This document shows, in pieces, positions 30,975 to 42,959 of a stretch of 48,428 nucleotides of DNA. Position 1 is the stretch's first letter. Every line of letters begins with the position of its first letter. Position numbers and translations under genes: made by a program. The DNA comes from Polytrichum commune. Its lineage: Eukaryota; Streptophyta; Polytrichopsida; Polytrichales; Polytrichaceae. The stretch lies in NCBI GenBank assembly GCA_950295325.1, contig OX485804.1, positions 36,210,001 to 36,258,428 of the forward strand, in the 5' to 3' direction. The notes under the pieces were generated by a model. That model had not been told where the DNA came from and ran no database searches. It saw only the letters and a list, made by a program, of their open reading frames with translations.

Positions 30975-31345
30975 CACTTATCTTAATTGGACACCCATAG
31001 TTGAGTGGTATGTGGTTAAGTGTGGCCTCAAGAACAAAACATGAAAAAACACGTGTTTAAAAGAGATTGGACTATGGACTCAGAGCAACGAAACCATTCT
31101 AGGCTTAATGATCAACATTGTTGGGAGACCATCTATGACCATCATATGAGAATGGAAATCTTCGATTTGATAACAAGTAAGATATTCACGTGGTCTCCGA
31201 AAATGACGAAAAAAGAGACTACAACGTCAAGTTGGATTTGTCAACCATCTCATATGTACTAAATCACATGTTTCATAAATCCTAGGAGAAGTGGGCTAGT
31301 CACCAAAGAAGAAAAATAACCATTTAAGACACGTCTACAATAAAC
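30975..31345 (+). repeat. Dispersed repeat S, copy 1 (possible tRNA-like SINE)
   Basis: TTGAGTGGTATGTGGTTAAG, then CAAGAACAAAACATG, GTTTAAAAGAGATTGGACTA and CCATTCTAGGCTTAATGATC. The same order occurs at 39025-39375 and 46870-47715. TAGTTGAGTGG resembles an A box and the later GTGTTTAAAAGAGATTG could be a decayed B box, so a tRNA-derived SINE is possible but unproven. Confidence 0.55.
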
Positions 31346-31449
31346 CATATGATGTAAGTGAGACGCAAATAGAATATTACATTCTTGAGGTGAGGAACTT
31401 GTCGTTGCATGAACCCATGAGCCGTTGTGGACTATGTACAAAGAACGTT

Positions 31450-31780
31450 CTTTGAATGTCGACAATTATTAAAAGGTTTTTGTATGTGAGGGACGGGTGG
31501 TGCACCGGCATTGGCTCGATTAGGGGCTTCCAATATGGGCCACAAAGTCGAAATATGTCGAGACTCGGGAGTGTAAAATTGAGTGATAGGGAGGGGGGGT
31601 TCGGGAGTCAATGCGGTATGGGCTTCAAATGGGGGCACTAGAAGTGGAGGATCAAAGATGTCTCCTATTGGTTCATTTAACCATGTGAATCAAAAGGAGG
31701 AAGTGCCACTTGCAGGTGCACTTGAATCGACATGTGGATAGTTGTCCGTGGCAAGTGGGAAAATTTAGTGATTTTTGAAC
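31450..31780. other. Unassigned tract
   Basis: Relatively GC-rich between 31490 and 31640 but with no domain on either strand. Confidence 0.3.
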
Positions 31781-31977
31781 TTAGGTTAGTCATCACAACA
31801 CTTACAGTAAGATGCTTGCCAAGAAAAATGAGACGCGGTTGTGCGCACACATATAGAAAAAAGCAATAGTGCAATCGCAAGTTTGCCCTTGAGCCATGTG
31901 GTTGGATAATTCTTTTGGCAAGCGGGTCATTTTTATTTTATTGCTAGAGCTTTTTGGCATGGGAGAGGAGTACGCCT

Positions 31978-32499
31978 CTATTATGGTATTTAATGCCACG
32001 TACACTATTTGCGAAGGGCCTAAACTAGGTGCGTAGAGGTCACGTCCGCTGATTGCTAACATGATGTCATTCATCAACATCAGTCACCTTTTCAAGTGAG
32101 AATTTATTTTACATTATGGCATTCAAGATAGCACCTGGGATATTTGATAGGATAGTTTTGCATTTTAGTATGCAACGGGAAGATATTATGGAGCATACTA
32201 TTGGCAAGTGTCATGTGTTTACATTTAAGGATGCAAGAGGAAGATATTCTTGAGCATACTAATGCCAAGTGTCACTTGTGGTCATTGTAACCAACTTGTA
32301 GACCATTATGCAACACATGCATACACCTCATCAAAACTTTTGAACTTACTCATGCCAAGATATTAGTAAGCGCACTTGAAGGCCAAGTGTCATGAAGTGA
32401 TAGTAACGGGAAAGTTTCTGATTATTAGAGTAACTTAGCATATGCCTCAAAATAGGATAAGTGACATTATTACGCATGTGACACTAAATGCCATAAACG
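31978..32499. mobile_element. TIR family P, copy 3
   Basis: The left end TTATGGTATTTAATGCCACG pairs with the right end CACTAAATGCCATAAACGG. The left subterminal block ACACTATTTGCGAAGGGCCT matches 4899-5317 in the same orientation, and the interior matches 27214-27688 in reverse. About 520 bp. Confidence 0.7.
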
Positions 32500-32519
32500 G
32501 TCTAGTTGAAATAAATGAT

Positions 32520-35260
32520 GATTCTAATAACGTAGACTAGTTTATAAAGCGGAGATTTACGAGCACGTTGGAAAACCATGCTGAAAGAAAGTGACACATC
32601 ATGGAGGGTCTTTTCGTACAACCATTGAGCCTTCATATTTGGCAAATAAAGAGAGAAGTTTCATTGTTTTTTGTTTTTTTTTGTTTTTTTTATCGCTATC
32701 GTTTATAACATGAGAGGGAAGGGCATGACAACAATGGAGTCATACATGTTTTAGGTTCATGTTGTTGAGATTTGGATTTTGATATGGCAAGAATCAAACA
32801 ACATTATGCAATTCTCTTTGGAGGTTTTTCTATCGAATCCCTCGAATGGGGAATCCGGGGAGCACCTTTAAAATGCTCCAACGCCTTCTTGAGAGGAGCC
32901 TCCTAAAAAATTAAAGGAAGTGCAATATGGTTTTTGATGCATCTCCATAGTAAGACATGAGAGTACCACATGGGTTATAAGGAAGAAGAAGAATGTTATT
33001 ATTTGAATCAAGTTGTTTGACTTATCCAAAATATTCGTGATACAATTTGGGAGCTTTATTGGATTATGGTAGACCCAATTTAGACTTGACTAGCACATAA
33101 CCTCAAGATTGCATGTTTGGTGGGTCAACGTAAAAGATTTTAGCCTTTACATATGCCTACTAGATGGTGGAACTTTGTCTCAAGGTTGGTCCCCTCTTAT
33201 TTTGGATCAATTTTAATTTCAAGCCATAACTTGAACTTGTAGTTACGTCAAGCCTAATAATTACAAGTTCAATGTCCAACTTGAACTTCAAAATCACTCC
33301 AAAAGAAGGAGGAACCAAGCTCCGTCATTTTAGGCACCCATAAAGGCTCACATTCTTTTACTTTGGCCCACCAAACTTGCAAGCTTGAGCCATATGTGGC
33401 TGGATTTTTTTTTTGGTCTAAAAATCAACAAGATGTCTTAACTTTTTTTCTCTTTTTGTTATTTTTTATTTTTAAGAAATTTAATTTTAATAAACTTAGA
33501 GAGCTTATGGCACGGAGGAGTGCTAGGTTTGTATTTTGGAGCACTTATACGAGGAGCACGTATACAAGGAGCACTTATGGGCATTAAAGTTATGTGTAAG
33601 GTTTTGGCATCACAATCGTGACAAGTTGACTAAAACATGAGTTTGAGAGCTTACACAAAAAGTCTCCCACGTTTTCTTGAGGTTTAGTTTATCATGCTTT
33701 GAGATTGGTGTCATATAATTAAAAAAAATGGCTTTCTAGTTTGTCATACTAGATCATATTGACCAAGCTAACCTTGCATAGACCGATCTAGGATTTAGGA
33801 TGATGGATCTTGTGGGCAAACCCTATATTACGTCTAAATTTTTTGTCATTATTTTGGGAATGGCAAGAAAAGATACAAAAAAATTCCCCCAACTTTGAAA
33901 ATAGGTTCCAATGATGAGCTAACGAGCTCCTAATAGAAACCTCTCAAAGAAGGATCAGACCCCCTTTTTGTCCCTCTTTAAGACGCTTCACAAATAACTA
34001 TTTTATCCTAACTATATTGGGACTTGTTTGATTGATAATTTGTATGTAGCATATGACTTATACCAAAAGAAAAAATGAAAATGAAAATGAAAATGAAAAT
34101 GAAAGAGATAACTTATCACTTCTCAACCGTGATGTCTATAAGTTCCTAATGTCAATGACCACATAACGATCCTATTGAATATGATTACTTCTTCATGCCA
34201 CACAATTGCCATCGGGTGGAAGTGCTTGGTATGGAACTCATGGTGGAAACTTGGCACTAAAAAACCCTTGACTCATGGTAAAGTTTTGTGACACCTACCA
34301 TGGGGGAGGGTATGGTAACGCATAGAAACATTATGTAGCATGATGATTTTTATTGTTAGCCAAATCAGTCTTGAAATTAGGTTAGAGATCCAATTTAGTC
34401 TAGCAGGACCCAATTGAAATACAAATAATAATAACAATTAATTGGAAAGGACCAAATTTTACAGCACCCCCCCATGGTGGAGCTAAGAGCAATTTGTCAC
34501 ATACGAATGTACCTCTCATCCATGTAACATAAAAATTTGAATCCCAATATGTTTGTGGTTGATTTATCTCAAATGACATATGCTCCCTTAATTTGAGGTT
34601 TTTGACATCAGTTATGACATTGAATCAATATAATAGGAACTTAGCTTCGGACTGCATAATATTTCATGGCTTTTATGTTGGATGAACGAGAGGAACATTT
34701 GTATGCAAGAATTGCTTCAGGCTTGGGATTCATGGCGCCTACATAAACTCACCCATCGTGGATGAAGGAGCTTTAGTAAAAAAAATCACTTGCAAAATTG
34801 AGGGATCCTTCATACCAATTTGACACCGCTAGACTAATTTGATATCTTTGACTCCATTTCTAGACTCAAATTGTCAAAACATAGTGTTTTTAAGTTATAA
34901 TATAAATCACGGCGTTTTTGCCTTTTCAATGAATGAGTTTTCGTAGACACCACGAAGCCCAAGCCTTTGGCTCTCGTCCATACTATGTATGTGTCATGAA
35001 TGCAAATCCCTACCCTGGTTTCAACCCTAAATAAAAGGCCTTCTTCCTATCTTCTAGGAAATGCCGAGTCACACCTTTTCATGCCAACAAGGCCGTCTAT
35101 ATAATTAACACTCATGTGCGTATTGAAGGTTTCTAGGTTCCAGGATTAATTGTAGGGTGAAGGTTGGTTTCGCACTAAGATTGGCATTTATATTTATATG
35201 GCGCATTGTATCCTTTTAGAACGTTCATATTTGGCAAGCAATTGCTTGCAAAAACACACT
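32520..35260. other. Unassigned AT-rich tract with simple repeats
   Basis: No domain is seen. Simple sequence includes T-rich GTTTTTTTT runs at about 32665-32690, three GAGCACTTATAC-like units at about 33538-33578 and an AATGAA run at about 34074-34104. Confidence 0.4.
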
Positions 35261-35268
35261 ACTTGTGA

Positions 35269-35771
35269 GGGGCGGTTTACACTATGGACCAAGAGCCATG
35301 ACCAAGAAAATTAAATCATTTTCATGGTCATGGCTCTTGGCCAAGAGCCATGACGATGAAAAATCAAAAATGGATTTTTGAGTGGCTTGGTCACTCTTGT
35401 AGTGTAAAGTGGATTTGGACCGGGACAACTTTGGGCTGATTTTTTTAATATAAATACATTAACGTCAAAAATAATCGGGAAAATAATAATATTAAAAACA
35501 AAATTCGGCCAATGGCTGATTTTCAGCCTTACGGCTCCCTTGATTTCCGTTGAGTCGAGCATTTTGCCTCGCCTCAACAGAAAACCCGTTGGACCATGGC
35601 ACATTATCCAAATGGCAGATTTTAGTAGTTTTTGGGCACCTCAAAGTTAGTGGTCATTCTCCTTTTTTCAAGGTAGTATAAAGCCAAATGGGACCAAGAG
35701 CACTTTACTCTCCAATCACAGATTTTAGAATTTCATGGTCATGGCTCTTGGTCCATAGTGTAAACCGCCCT
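35269..35771. mobile_element. Tourist-like MITE (503 bp), TGA flanks
   Basis: The left end GGGGCGGTTTACACTATGGA then CCAAGAGCCATGACC pairs with the right end GGTCATGGCTCTTGGTCCAT then AGTGTAAACCGCCC. TGA flanks both sides (35266-35268 and 35772-35774). A second pair of the same arms lies at about 35320-35360 (ATGGCTCTTGG and CCAAGAGCCAT back to back), so the left end is duplicated as an internal palindrome. The outer 20 bases match the element at 16847-17329, but the inner arms differ. Confidence 0.8.
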
Positions 35772-35844
35772 TGAGGTCAAAGGTCGAGGGTGCTTAAACC
35801 AACACTTTAAGCTATTGCATATACATATGGCTATGTAGTTGAAA

Positions 35845-35866
35845 TAAATAAATAAATAAATAAATA
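35845..35866 (+). repeat. AAAT microsatellite
   Basis: About five AAAT units. The following stretch to 36595 holds no recognisable gene. Confidence 0.85.
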
Positions 35867-36598
35867 TTCATATTAGTCTTTGGGCTTAAATTAGGTATAA
35901 AGAAAGAAAAAATATTTTTAGTCTCAATTGAATATTTGATGAATATTCAAAGTTAAAACTACTAGCTTTCTTAAACTAATCCATAGGCCCCGTGTATGAC
36001 AACCTCACATACGATGAGGACCCCCACCTTCATTGCCTAGAACCAACACAACATTTTTGAGTACTAGACTCAAACTACATCAAAGCCCAAGTAGTAATGG
36101 TATGCAAAGTCACATGGCTACCTTCATGATCCCACCCAGTTCGCTTGCAAACCTTCACCTTGCATCCTGGGAACCAACCCCCTTGCATCCCGGGAATGAC
36201 CCTTTTGTGCTTTGTGGGCCTACCTCCTTGACGCTTTGAATAGAATGGTTAAAATAGGCATTGACAAGCCACCCTAATCCCACCTTGAACCAACCCGAGA
36301 TAGAATGAAGCCCGTTACGTACCCTACATGGAGGTAGTGGAGACTGCTATGAGGTGGCACCACTAATGGCACCTAAAACTGTCACTCCGTGGGCCCAGAC
36401 ACTCCTACACCGCCAGGTACGGTTCAAGGTTGTAGAGTGTTGGAAGTTGGGAGGCGTTAATAGGTGTTGGTTTTGGATGGGGTGTTGGTTTTAGCACCCT
36501 CTTCCTTAGTAAACATTAAATCATATTTGATGCATCTAGTATAACTTGCTTTCATGTCCAAATTAATGCCATCATTTATTCCGAATTGCACTAAGTAA

Positions 36599-36904
36599 GG
36601 GTTGGTTCACACAAGGTCCCAAGTCCTAAGTGCCAACTATGACACGCATGCTTACATGGCAACACTTTTTTGGGGGTGAGGCTTGGGACTTGTGTTGCAA
36701 GTTGGGTCACGCAAAAAGCTAGACCCAACTCTCACACCAGTCACCGCGAGTAATTTTCCATTAAATAATTAAGACCCGACTTTTAATGATTTTTAATCGT
36801 ATTTGAGTGATTACTTGAGGCTCACAAGCTAGGACTTTGCCTCCATGTTGGGACTTGCTAACATGAGTGAGACTTGGGACTTGGGACCCCATGTGAAATG
36901 GCCC
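36599..36904. mobile_element. Tourist-like MITE (306 bp), TAA duplication
   Basis: The left end GGGTTGGTTCACACAAGGTC then CCAAGTCCTAAG pairs with the right end CTTGGGACTTGGGACCCCAT then GTGAAATGGCCC. TAA is duplicated (36596-36598 and 36905-36907). It is a relative of the outer element at 16554-17389 without the insert, and shares AAAAAGCTAGACCCAACTCT-type interior sequence with it in inverted orientation. Confidence 0.8.
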
Positions 36905-37230
36905 TAACATTCAAAACTGAGAGAGAGAGCGAGCTCAATTATCACCAATTTGAACTGGATATTTATAATATTATCTCAATATGTTGTGACATAATATGTT
37001 TACCTTCATGAATTTGCAACGATCATTAAGATAAATCAAGATAAACAACTCCTAAGTGAATGTGCACCCACTTCTCTTAGGATACGAAACGTTCAATTAG
37101 TGCAAGCTGCTTAGAATATCCAAGATCGTGCCCGTAAGGGGTTCACCCTTTGTCTCTCCCGTTTTGGATTTGACTCTCACAAACTGTGCCCAAAGTTAAC
37201 TTCCTTGTAATTTTCAGAGCTTGTATGAAT

Positions 37231-37517
37231 CTCGGGGGGTTCACTCCCTCTTATATTTTGCATACACGTGTGTTCGGGACCTATTTATTGGGGGGGTTAT
37301 TTATCTTGCAGAAAAGATTATAAGGTGATGGTATTTTACATGTAAAAAGCCTGAAAATATTATATGTGATGGTATTTTACATGTAAAGCATGTTTCACTA
37401 TTTTAAAATCCCCTATTTTACATGTACATTTTTTACAAAAATTATCTACAATGAATATATTGGACCCTATTTTTTATCGCACGTTGTTCTATGATTTTCG
37501 CCAGTGAACCCCCCAAG
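37231..37517. mobile_element. MITE with poly-G termini (287 bp), 8-bp duplication GTATGAAT
   Basis: The left end CTCGGGGGGTTCACT pairs with the right end AGTGAACCCCCCAAG at all but one position. GTATGAAT is repeated exactly at 37223-37230 and 37518-37525. The interior holds two copies of GTGATGGTATTTTACATGTA (about 37326 and 37367) and a third TTTTACATGTA, each with the palindrome TTTACATGTAAA or part of it. Sister of 17701-18039. Confidence 0.8.
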
Positions 37518-37940
37518 GTATGAATATCCTATTAATTACCATAGTGAAGATTTTATCCTCACTAATTGTTCATGACACACCTCCCCCCCTCCCAACTAAT
37601 ATCATGTTGACTATTAAGTCTACAACGGTTGCCAAATTGGAGAAAGTAGTTCATTTATTTACATGTAATTTCTTAGATTTTTCTTATTTTTCTTATTGTG
37701 TACACATGTATGAAAAGCTTACAATGCAATATAGTCTAACATGGAAATAATGTTGGCTCAAGCATATGTGGGCCATATCGCATGTCGGAGTTTTTTTTAT
37801 ACACATGTTTGAATTTTTACCATACAAAGTTTAAATAAAATGCACTATGAATCATGACTGCTTTACAAAACAAACTGAAAGTTGTGACCATGAAATGCTG
37901 ACGAATCTTGGAGATCATCCCACATGATGTATTGTGGGAA

Positions 37941-38164
37941 CTACACTGTGTTATCTAATTAGTGTGGGTTACCATTTGGAGTTATGTGTTGCTATAACTT
38001 TTTACCGCCATTAATATTTTTTACCAACTAAGTTGTATCATATTTCTCAATGTGCATACTAACTACTTATGTTATGTGGATAAAAAATGATACTCTTAGT
38101 AAATTTTTATAGCAATGCATAATTCGAAATAGTAACCCACACTAATTAGATAAAACAATGTAGA
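37941..38164. mobile_element. TIR family R (ATTAGTGTGGGTTACC), reference copy
   Basis: The left end CTACACTGTGTTATCTAATT then AGTGTGGGTTACCATTTGGA pairs with the right end TCGAAATAGTAACCCACACT then AATTAGATAAAACAATGTAG. The arms are about 55 bases within a 224-bp element. The centre reads TGTGCATACTAACTAC, where other copies carry insertions. No coding sequence. Confidence 0.8.
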
Positions 38165-38169
38165 TCTCC

Positions 38170-39020
38170 AATTTTGCAATCGATGGGCCCTTGTGCTTAG
38201 TGCAAGGTGAGAATGGTAGAAATAGTAGTCCACTTAGATGTTTATCTTATTACATTTTCACCTCATAAAGTTTTACCTCTAAAGTCTCAAGCCTATTTCA
38301 CATAGTAACACAAATTGCTCATTCCCTATAGTAAGTAATTCTCAAGGCTAGAAAGTAATAACTTTGTGAAGAAAACTTGTTGATTTCAATTTAAAGTTTT
38401 GTTGCGTATGGATTTTAAGCGCATGTTTATCTTTTGATAATCGGAAATAAAAAAAATTCTTATGAAATTTTAGCTACAAATTTTGCTCACAAGTAGTTCC
38501 ATATAGAATTAAGCACCACAATTATGCATTTTTTAGATAAATTAAATTTCATATGCATCCTCATCCACCTTTCCAACATCTCTACTTTGATATGAAGTCA
38601 ATATTAGGGGCAAATCCCATGCATTCATTCCTACATCACAAAAAGCACTAGAACTAGGAAGAGTGAAAAATGATGACCTCAATGTGACAAACATATATTA
38701 TTTTAAGATAAACCTAACAAAAACATACACTTTTGACACAAGTTTTTCTTAAAGAGGTGAATCCTTGCATTGAAAACAAGAGGGACCATTATAGTGGACA
38801 TTATGAAATTGGCGGGCTCACTCCGGGTTGAGTACATTTACAACAACCATTTAGCCATTGTGGAGATCGACCCAAATCCTTGCCATGTCCCCTTACAAAA
38901 GCAAGACACGCCTTTGAGAAATTAGTTTCTCTTTTGGAGGGGTCTATCAACGGGCTTACTTCTCCAACAATCTTATTGTGACCAAGATGTCACATAGAGG
39001 TGCCTAAATCAAACACAACA
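38170..39020. other. Unassigned AT-rich tract
   Basis: Nothing recognised; no frame above 60 codons with a domain. Confidence 0.35.
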
Positions 39021-39024
39021 ATGA

Positions 39025-39375
39025 TTTGGGCATCTATATATTGAGAGGTATGTGGTTAGGTGTGGATGTATGAACTAGCACCAAAAAAACATATGTTCAA
39101 AAGAGATTGGACTAAATGTTGAAATCTTGGTAACCATTTTAAGCTTAATAGACGACACGAGCAAGGATGTGCCTACATGACTACTTGCTAAGCAAGAGAA
39201 TCTTGACTTTGATATTAAATAAACTATCCATATGAGCTCCGAACATTATGAGGCAAATGTCTACGAGCACAATTGGATTTGCTAATCATCTTGGACCAAT
39301 TTTGTGTTCAATAACCTTCGAGAATTGGAGTAGAGCAAAAAGTACATACCTAAGGCATGCCTACATTCCGTCTCA
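39025..39375 (+). repeat. Dispersed repeat S, copy 2
   Basis: Uninterrupted copy: TTGAGAGGTATGTGGTTAGG, AAAAGAGATTGGACTAAATG, then ATATGAGCTCCGAACATTAT and GAGGCAAATGTCTACGAGCA. It gives the empty-site reference for the insertion at 47079-47564. Confidence 0.6.
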
Positions 39376-39379
39376 CCTC

Positions 39380-39485
39380 TATTGTAATGTGAACTTGGAC
39401 CCTCTATGGCTTCTTGACCAATCACATACTTAGTATTTTCACGGGTCAAGGGTCCTCAACCTCTAGTGTGAAAGGGGCTGCAAGT
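39380..39485 (+). repeat. Right-end fragment resembling the MITE at 39660-40147
   Basis: GTGAACTTGGACCCTCTATG, then GGCTTCTTGACCAATCA and GGGTCAAGGGTCCTCAA, match about 40050-40147. It is a truncated right end of the same family lying 275 bases to the left of the fuller copy. Confidence 0.6.
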
Positions 39486-39659
39486 TTGGCACTTCAATGC
39501 TTACATTCCTTCTCAATTTTGATGAAAATGAAATATCTTAATTTTAATGCCCAAAAACCCATCATACAAGGCCGTCGTTGACCCATAAGTGAGAGAGTGG
39601 CATCTCTCTAGGAGACATCTCGTGGAACCACATCTGAAGCCTATTGTTGGCTTGGTTGA

Positions 39660-40147
39660 GACCGCTTTACACATGAACGAAGAGCCCTAACCATGAACAT
39701 CTAAGGGCTCTTGAGTACCATCCAAAGACCTGACTGTGCGTAATAGAAACCAATTTTGCAATTGATGGGTCCTCAAGTGTAGTGTAAAAAGAAAGTGGTT
39801 CATGTTGAGGTACCGCAACATATGTTTGGATTCGGGTCCCCATCATGATAATATAAATGTTATAGGAGCCAATGGCAATCTAATTGATTACCATGGTCCC
39901 CCAATTTTGTGTCAAACCCACCTCTTTTTTAATGGGCCTAATACAATATTTGGTAGACTATGAAACCTTATCCTCTTGCCACCATGCATGACGCCAAGTA
40001 GATTTCTCATGCATTTGAATTTCTATGGTCTCTCGGACCTTCAAGGTCTAGTGTAAAGTGAACTTGGACTGTCTCCGGCTTCTTGAGCAATCATATAATT
40101 TGTATATCATGGGTCAAGGGCCCTCAAGCTCTAGTGTAAAGTGGCCC
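39660..40147. mobile_element. Tourist-like MITE (about 488 bp), diverged
   Basis: The left end GACCGCTTTACACATGAACG then AAGAGCCCTAACC pairs loosely with the right end GGGTCAAGGGCCCTCAAGCT then CTAGTGTAAAGTGGCCC. Flanks are TGA (left) and TTA (right), so the duplication has decayed or the left edge is off. Confidence 0.5.
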
Positions 40148-40149
40148 TT

Positions 40150-41365
40150 AGTCATTTTTAATTTTTAATTTTTAAATGTTTGATGCTTACTTTCCATGTT
40201 TTCAACATAGTGAAGGTATTGCACATAAAAGTCCAAATAATTTCTATGATATACTAGGTAATACAAAGAGGGCCAATTTCATAAAATGCCATATGAGAGC
40301 ACCATAATCTCCACAAAATATCAAGTGCCAAAGTGCCTAGGGCCCATGGCATCTCAAATGGGAATTAAGGTTAACAAAGGCATCACTAAAGGTATGTTGA
40401 CCAAGGTTAACAAAAGTTGCGATTAGTGAACATGCATCACATGTCAGCTATGTAAAGACACTTTCTTTTCTCTTCTTCTCTTCCCTCTTTTTATGCAAAG
40501 AAAGGAGGTTTGTTGGCTTTGTTTGTAGGACAGAGGCTATGCATCAACTTCTTCGTTTCAAGAGCAAATTTCCTAACCACTTTGCGTTTACACTTGGACG
40601 TTACTTGTTCTTGTTATTTTTGGTCCACTTTTATTTAATGTGGATGTTAAATATAATTATATATGTATATGTGTGTGTGTATATATATATATAGAACTAT
40701 AATTGCTCCCTAAAATGCATTGAAAGAAATCAAGTTCACTATAGTTATTTTGGCAGTTCTTGATTATTTATTCTAAAAATTTCGGGTGATATCAAAATCC
40801 TTGACCTACATATGAGAAGAAGGTGCACAAAATCCAAGAAAGGTTTGGTATAGTAAATAGCCATGGATTGACATAAGCAAAGTGGACAACTATAATTGTA
40901 GTCTTTCATAGTAAAGGACAGAGCCTCACGGTTCTACCGTTTTCTTGTTATTTCTCATTGCAAATGCGTCCGTCACCCTCGAGGAATCGCCATGTATAAC
41001 GCCAAAAGAATGACCAACTATTTCCTAATGATAATCATACAAGGGCCAAGGTTTGTCATTAGATTTGAACGTAACTTGTACCGTAAAGTCCACCGGCCAA
41101 AGCATCTATGCTATTCTTCCCTATAAACATTGTTCATATTGGGTTTTGTTGCCACCTAATGCCGACCTCAATACCTCTAACTCAAGTATCTCTTGAATCC
41201 AAAGTTGTGGGGCGCAACCAAGGACATCGGCCCGTTCTTTTGTACTTGCAACCAATACAACAATACGTACACAAGTATGTGTGTCTCTCCCTAAACTCAC
41301 TCCCAACTTGCTTCCGACAACTCTTCATCGTGAGTACCATGTGGTAGTTATACTATACTAAACAT
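40150..41365. other. Unassigned tract with AT microsatellite
   Basis: A GT/AT dinucleotide run at about 40662-40693 is the only simple feature. No domain is seen, including in the frame at 41108-41347. Confidence 0.4.
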
Positions 41366-41423
41366 ATGATTTAGTGTGGCCCATGCCCCACACAATTCCA
41401 TCATCGACCAACATGAATCGGAT

Positions 41424-41511
41424 TTGGGCGAACCAACCCATACACTCGTTTCTTGTTGGATGCCGAAATCCTTGCCTCCAAAGAACCAGTGTACGGGTTG
41501 GTTCGCCCCAA
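41424..41511. repeat. 88-bp foldback mini-element, copy 2
   Basis: The left arm TTGGGCGAACCAACCCATAC pairs with the right arm GTGTACGGGTTGGTTCGCCC. The spacer begins TCTTGTTGGATGC as in the copy at 13154-13240. Confidence 0.75.
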
Positions 41512-41702
41512 CCCATGAATTGTGGGCCTGGGCTAGACCTCTTCCACTTGATTAAAACCTCTTTCTACCACTACTATCCAAGATCAAAACACACGCAATA
41601 GCGTTATAGCATGCAAATTCTTTTTAGGACAATTTGATCTAGAAAATAAAGTCATAATGTGGCTTACCAAGATGTTCTTGACGAGTTTGTCTCATTGTGG
41701 TA

Positions 41703-41935
41703 ATAATACAACGTTGGGCAATCTGACGTGAATTTCAGCTTGTTGGCCCTACCATGCTCAAGGATCTCCTTGGTGCAGGGTTTACTGCCTACCTTGTGGT
41801 GGATGGGCTCTTGGTTTTCCCGTCAAGTAGAGAGAAGATTTCATAGTTGGGAATCAAACCGCCAACCCCTGTCTTTGAATTTGGGTACCTCTTCACTGTC
41901 ATCCGGTAGTTTAGGGTCATCTCGGACCATCCCAG
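41703..41935 (-). mobile_element. tRNA-derived SINE, copy 3 (about 233 bp)
   Basis: The minus strand has an A-box-like GGATGACAGTGAAGAGG and a B-box-like GGTTTGATTCC, then the shared body ending AGATTGCCCAACGTTG and a short ATT tail. TGTGGTA is repeated at 41696-41702 and 41936-41942. The body carries a deletion relative to 26425-26693 near AAGAACC-CAC. Confidence 0.75.
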
Positions 41936-42149
41936 TGTGGTATATTAAAGGTCTCATTGCTACTCGTAGTAATTTGGTGATTACTTGGAAGGTTAGGCCT
42001 AGGATGGGCAACAATCACTTGGTTCCCTTGGATCCCGTTGTGGGGTTTCCCCTTGGTCGTTGTACTCTAGTGAGTTCTTGCAATTGAATGTGTTCAGTTT
42101 GTATGACCAAAAAAGAAGCCAAAAAGAAAGTAAGACACTTAGTACTACA

Positions 42150-42490
42150 TGATAGGCAGTGGAGACCAATCTACCCAACATAGCACACCGGTTCCGATGC
42201 ACCCTCAATGATAATGTTGTAACCACATTGCCGGCCATTGAAGTTAAGTTAGAGTACGTTACCGAATAAGTTAACTAACATAAATCCTCTCTTTATTGGG
42301 TCATTGGGGTGACCGGAGGCCACCGCCAACATCCAACCCCCTGTATATACCAAGGTCCCAACTCGTATGTACCCCACGTGCACATGGGGACAGTGGCATT
42401 GTATGATACCTGGTGCTACATGATAAGTCATGAAGAGCACTCTAATGAACATAACACACAAATTTCTTAATGCTACCCTTAACAATGTGT
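42150..42490 (+). repeat. Dispersed repeat T, copy 1, with short internal repeat
   Basis: TTAGAGTACGTTACCGAATA, then AAATCCTCTCTT and GAGGCCACCGCCAACATCCA, recur at 42960-43130. Inside this copy CTACATGATAGGCAGTGGAG (about 42147) and CTACATGATAAGTCATGAAG (about 42417) head two related 70-base stretches. Confidence 0.65.
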
Positions 42491-42959
42491 TAAGTGTACC
42501 GTAACTTTGAGGTACTTAGGCCTTCAAGTAATACATGTCCAATAGTGACACCTACTTTGGGTCTCTAACATGAAACTAGCTATCTTTTTTTCTTTTTTTT
42601 TCCCCCGAGACAGAAGGCCAAACAAGCCAACGCCAATGAATTAAGAACAAAGATTAGCTAGCATGTTCACCGCTTGCCTCCAAGCTACTTGAAGCTACAT
42701 GAATGGCTAGAGGATAAGGCAACATGCACACATGGCATCGAAAGGATCAAATAAAAAATGACCTTTTGGATTTCGCCTTGGACTCGTATGAACTTCGTTG
42801 GCATTGAAAATATAGTTGCCTCGATCGGACTCGTGCTCGCTAATCTATGTTAATTTTTTACAATTCTATTTGGACACTTCCAACGACTTGAAAAAATTGC
42901 AAAAAAACACTAAAAGTGACACTTCAAGGCCTCGACACCTTATGGGCCGACCATCTAAG

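Noticed and set aside
34285-34485. Possible MITE with CCATGGGGG ends
   Set aside because: The pairing is limited to a short G-rich block and no target duplication was found.
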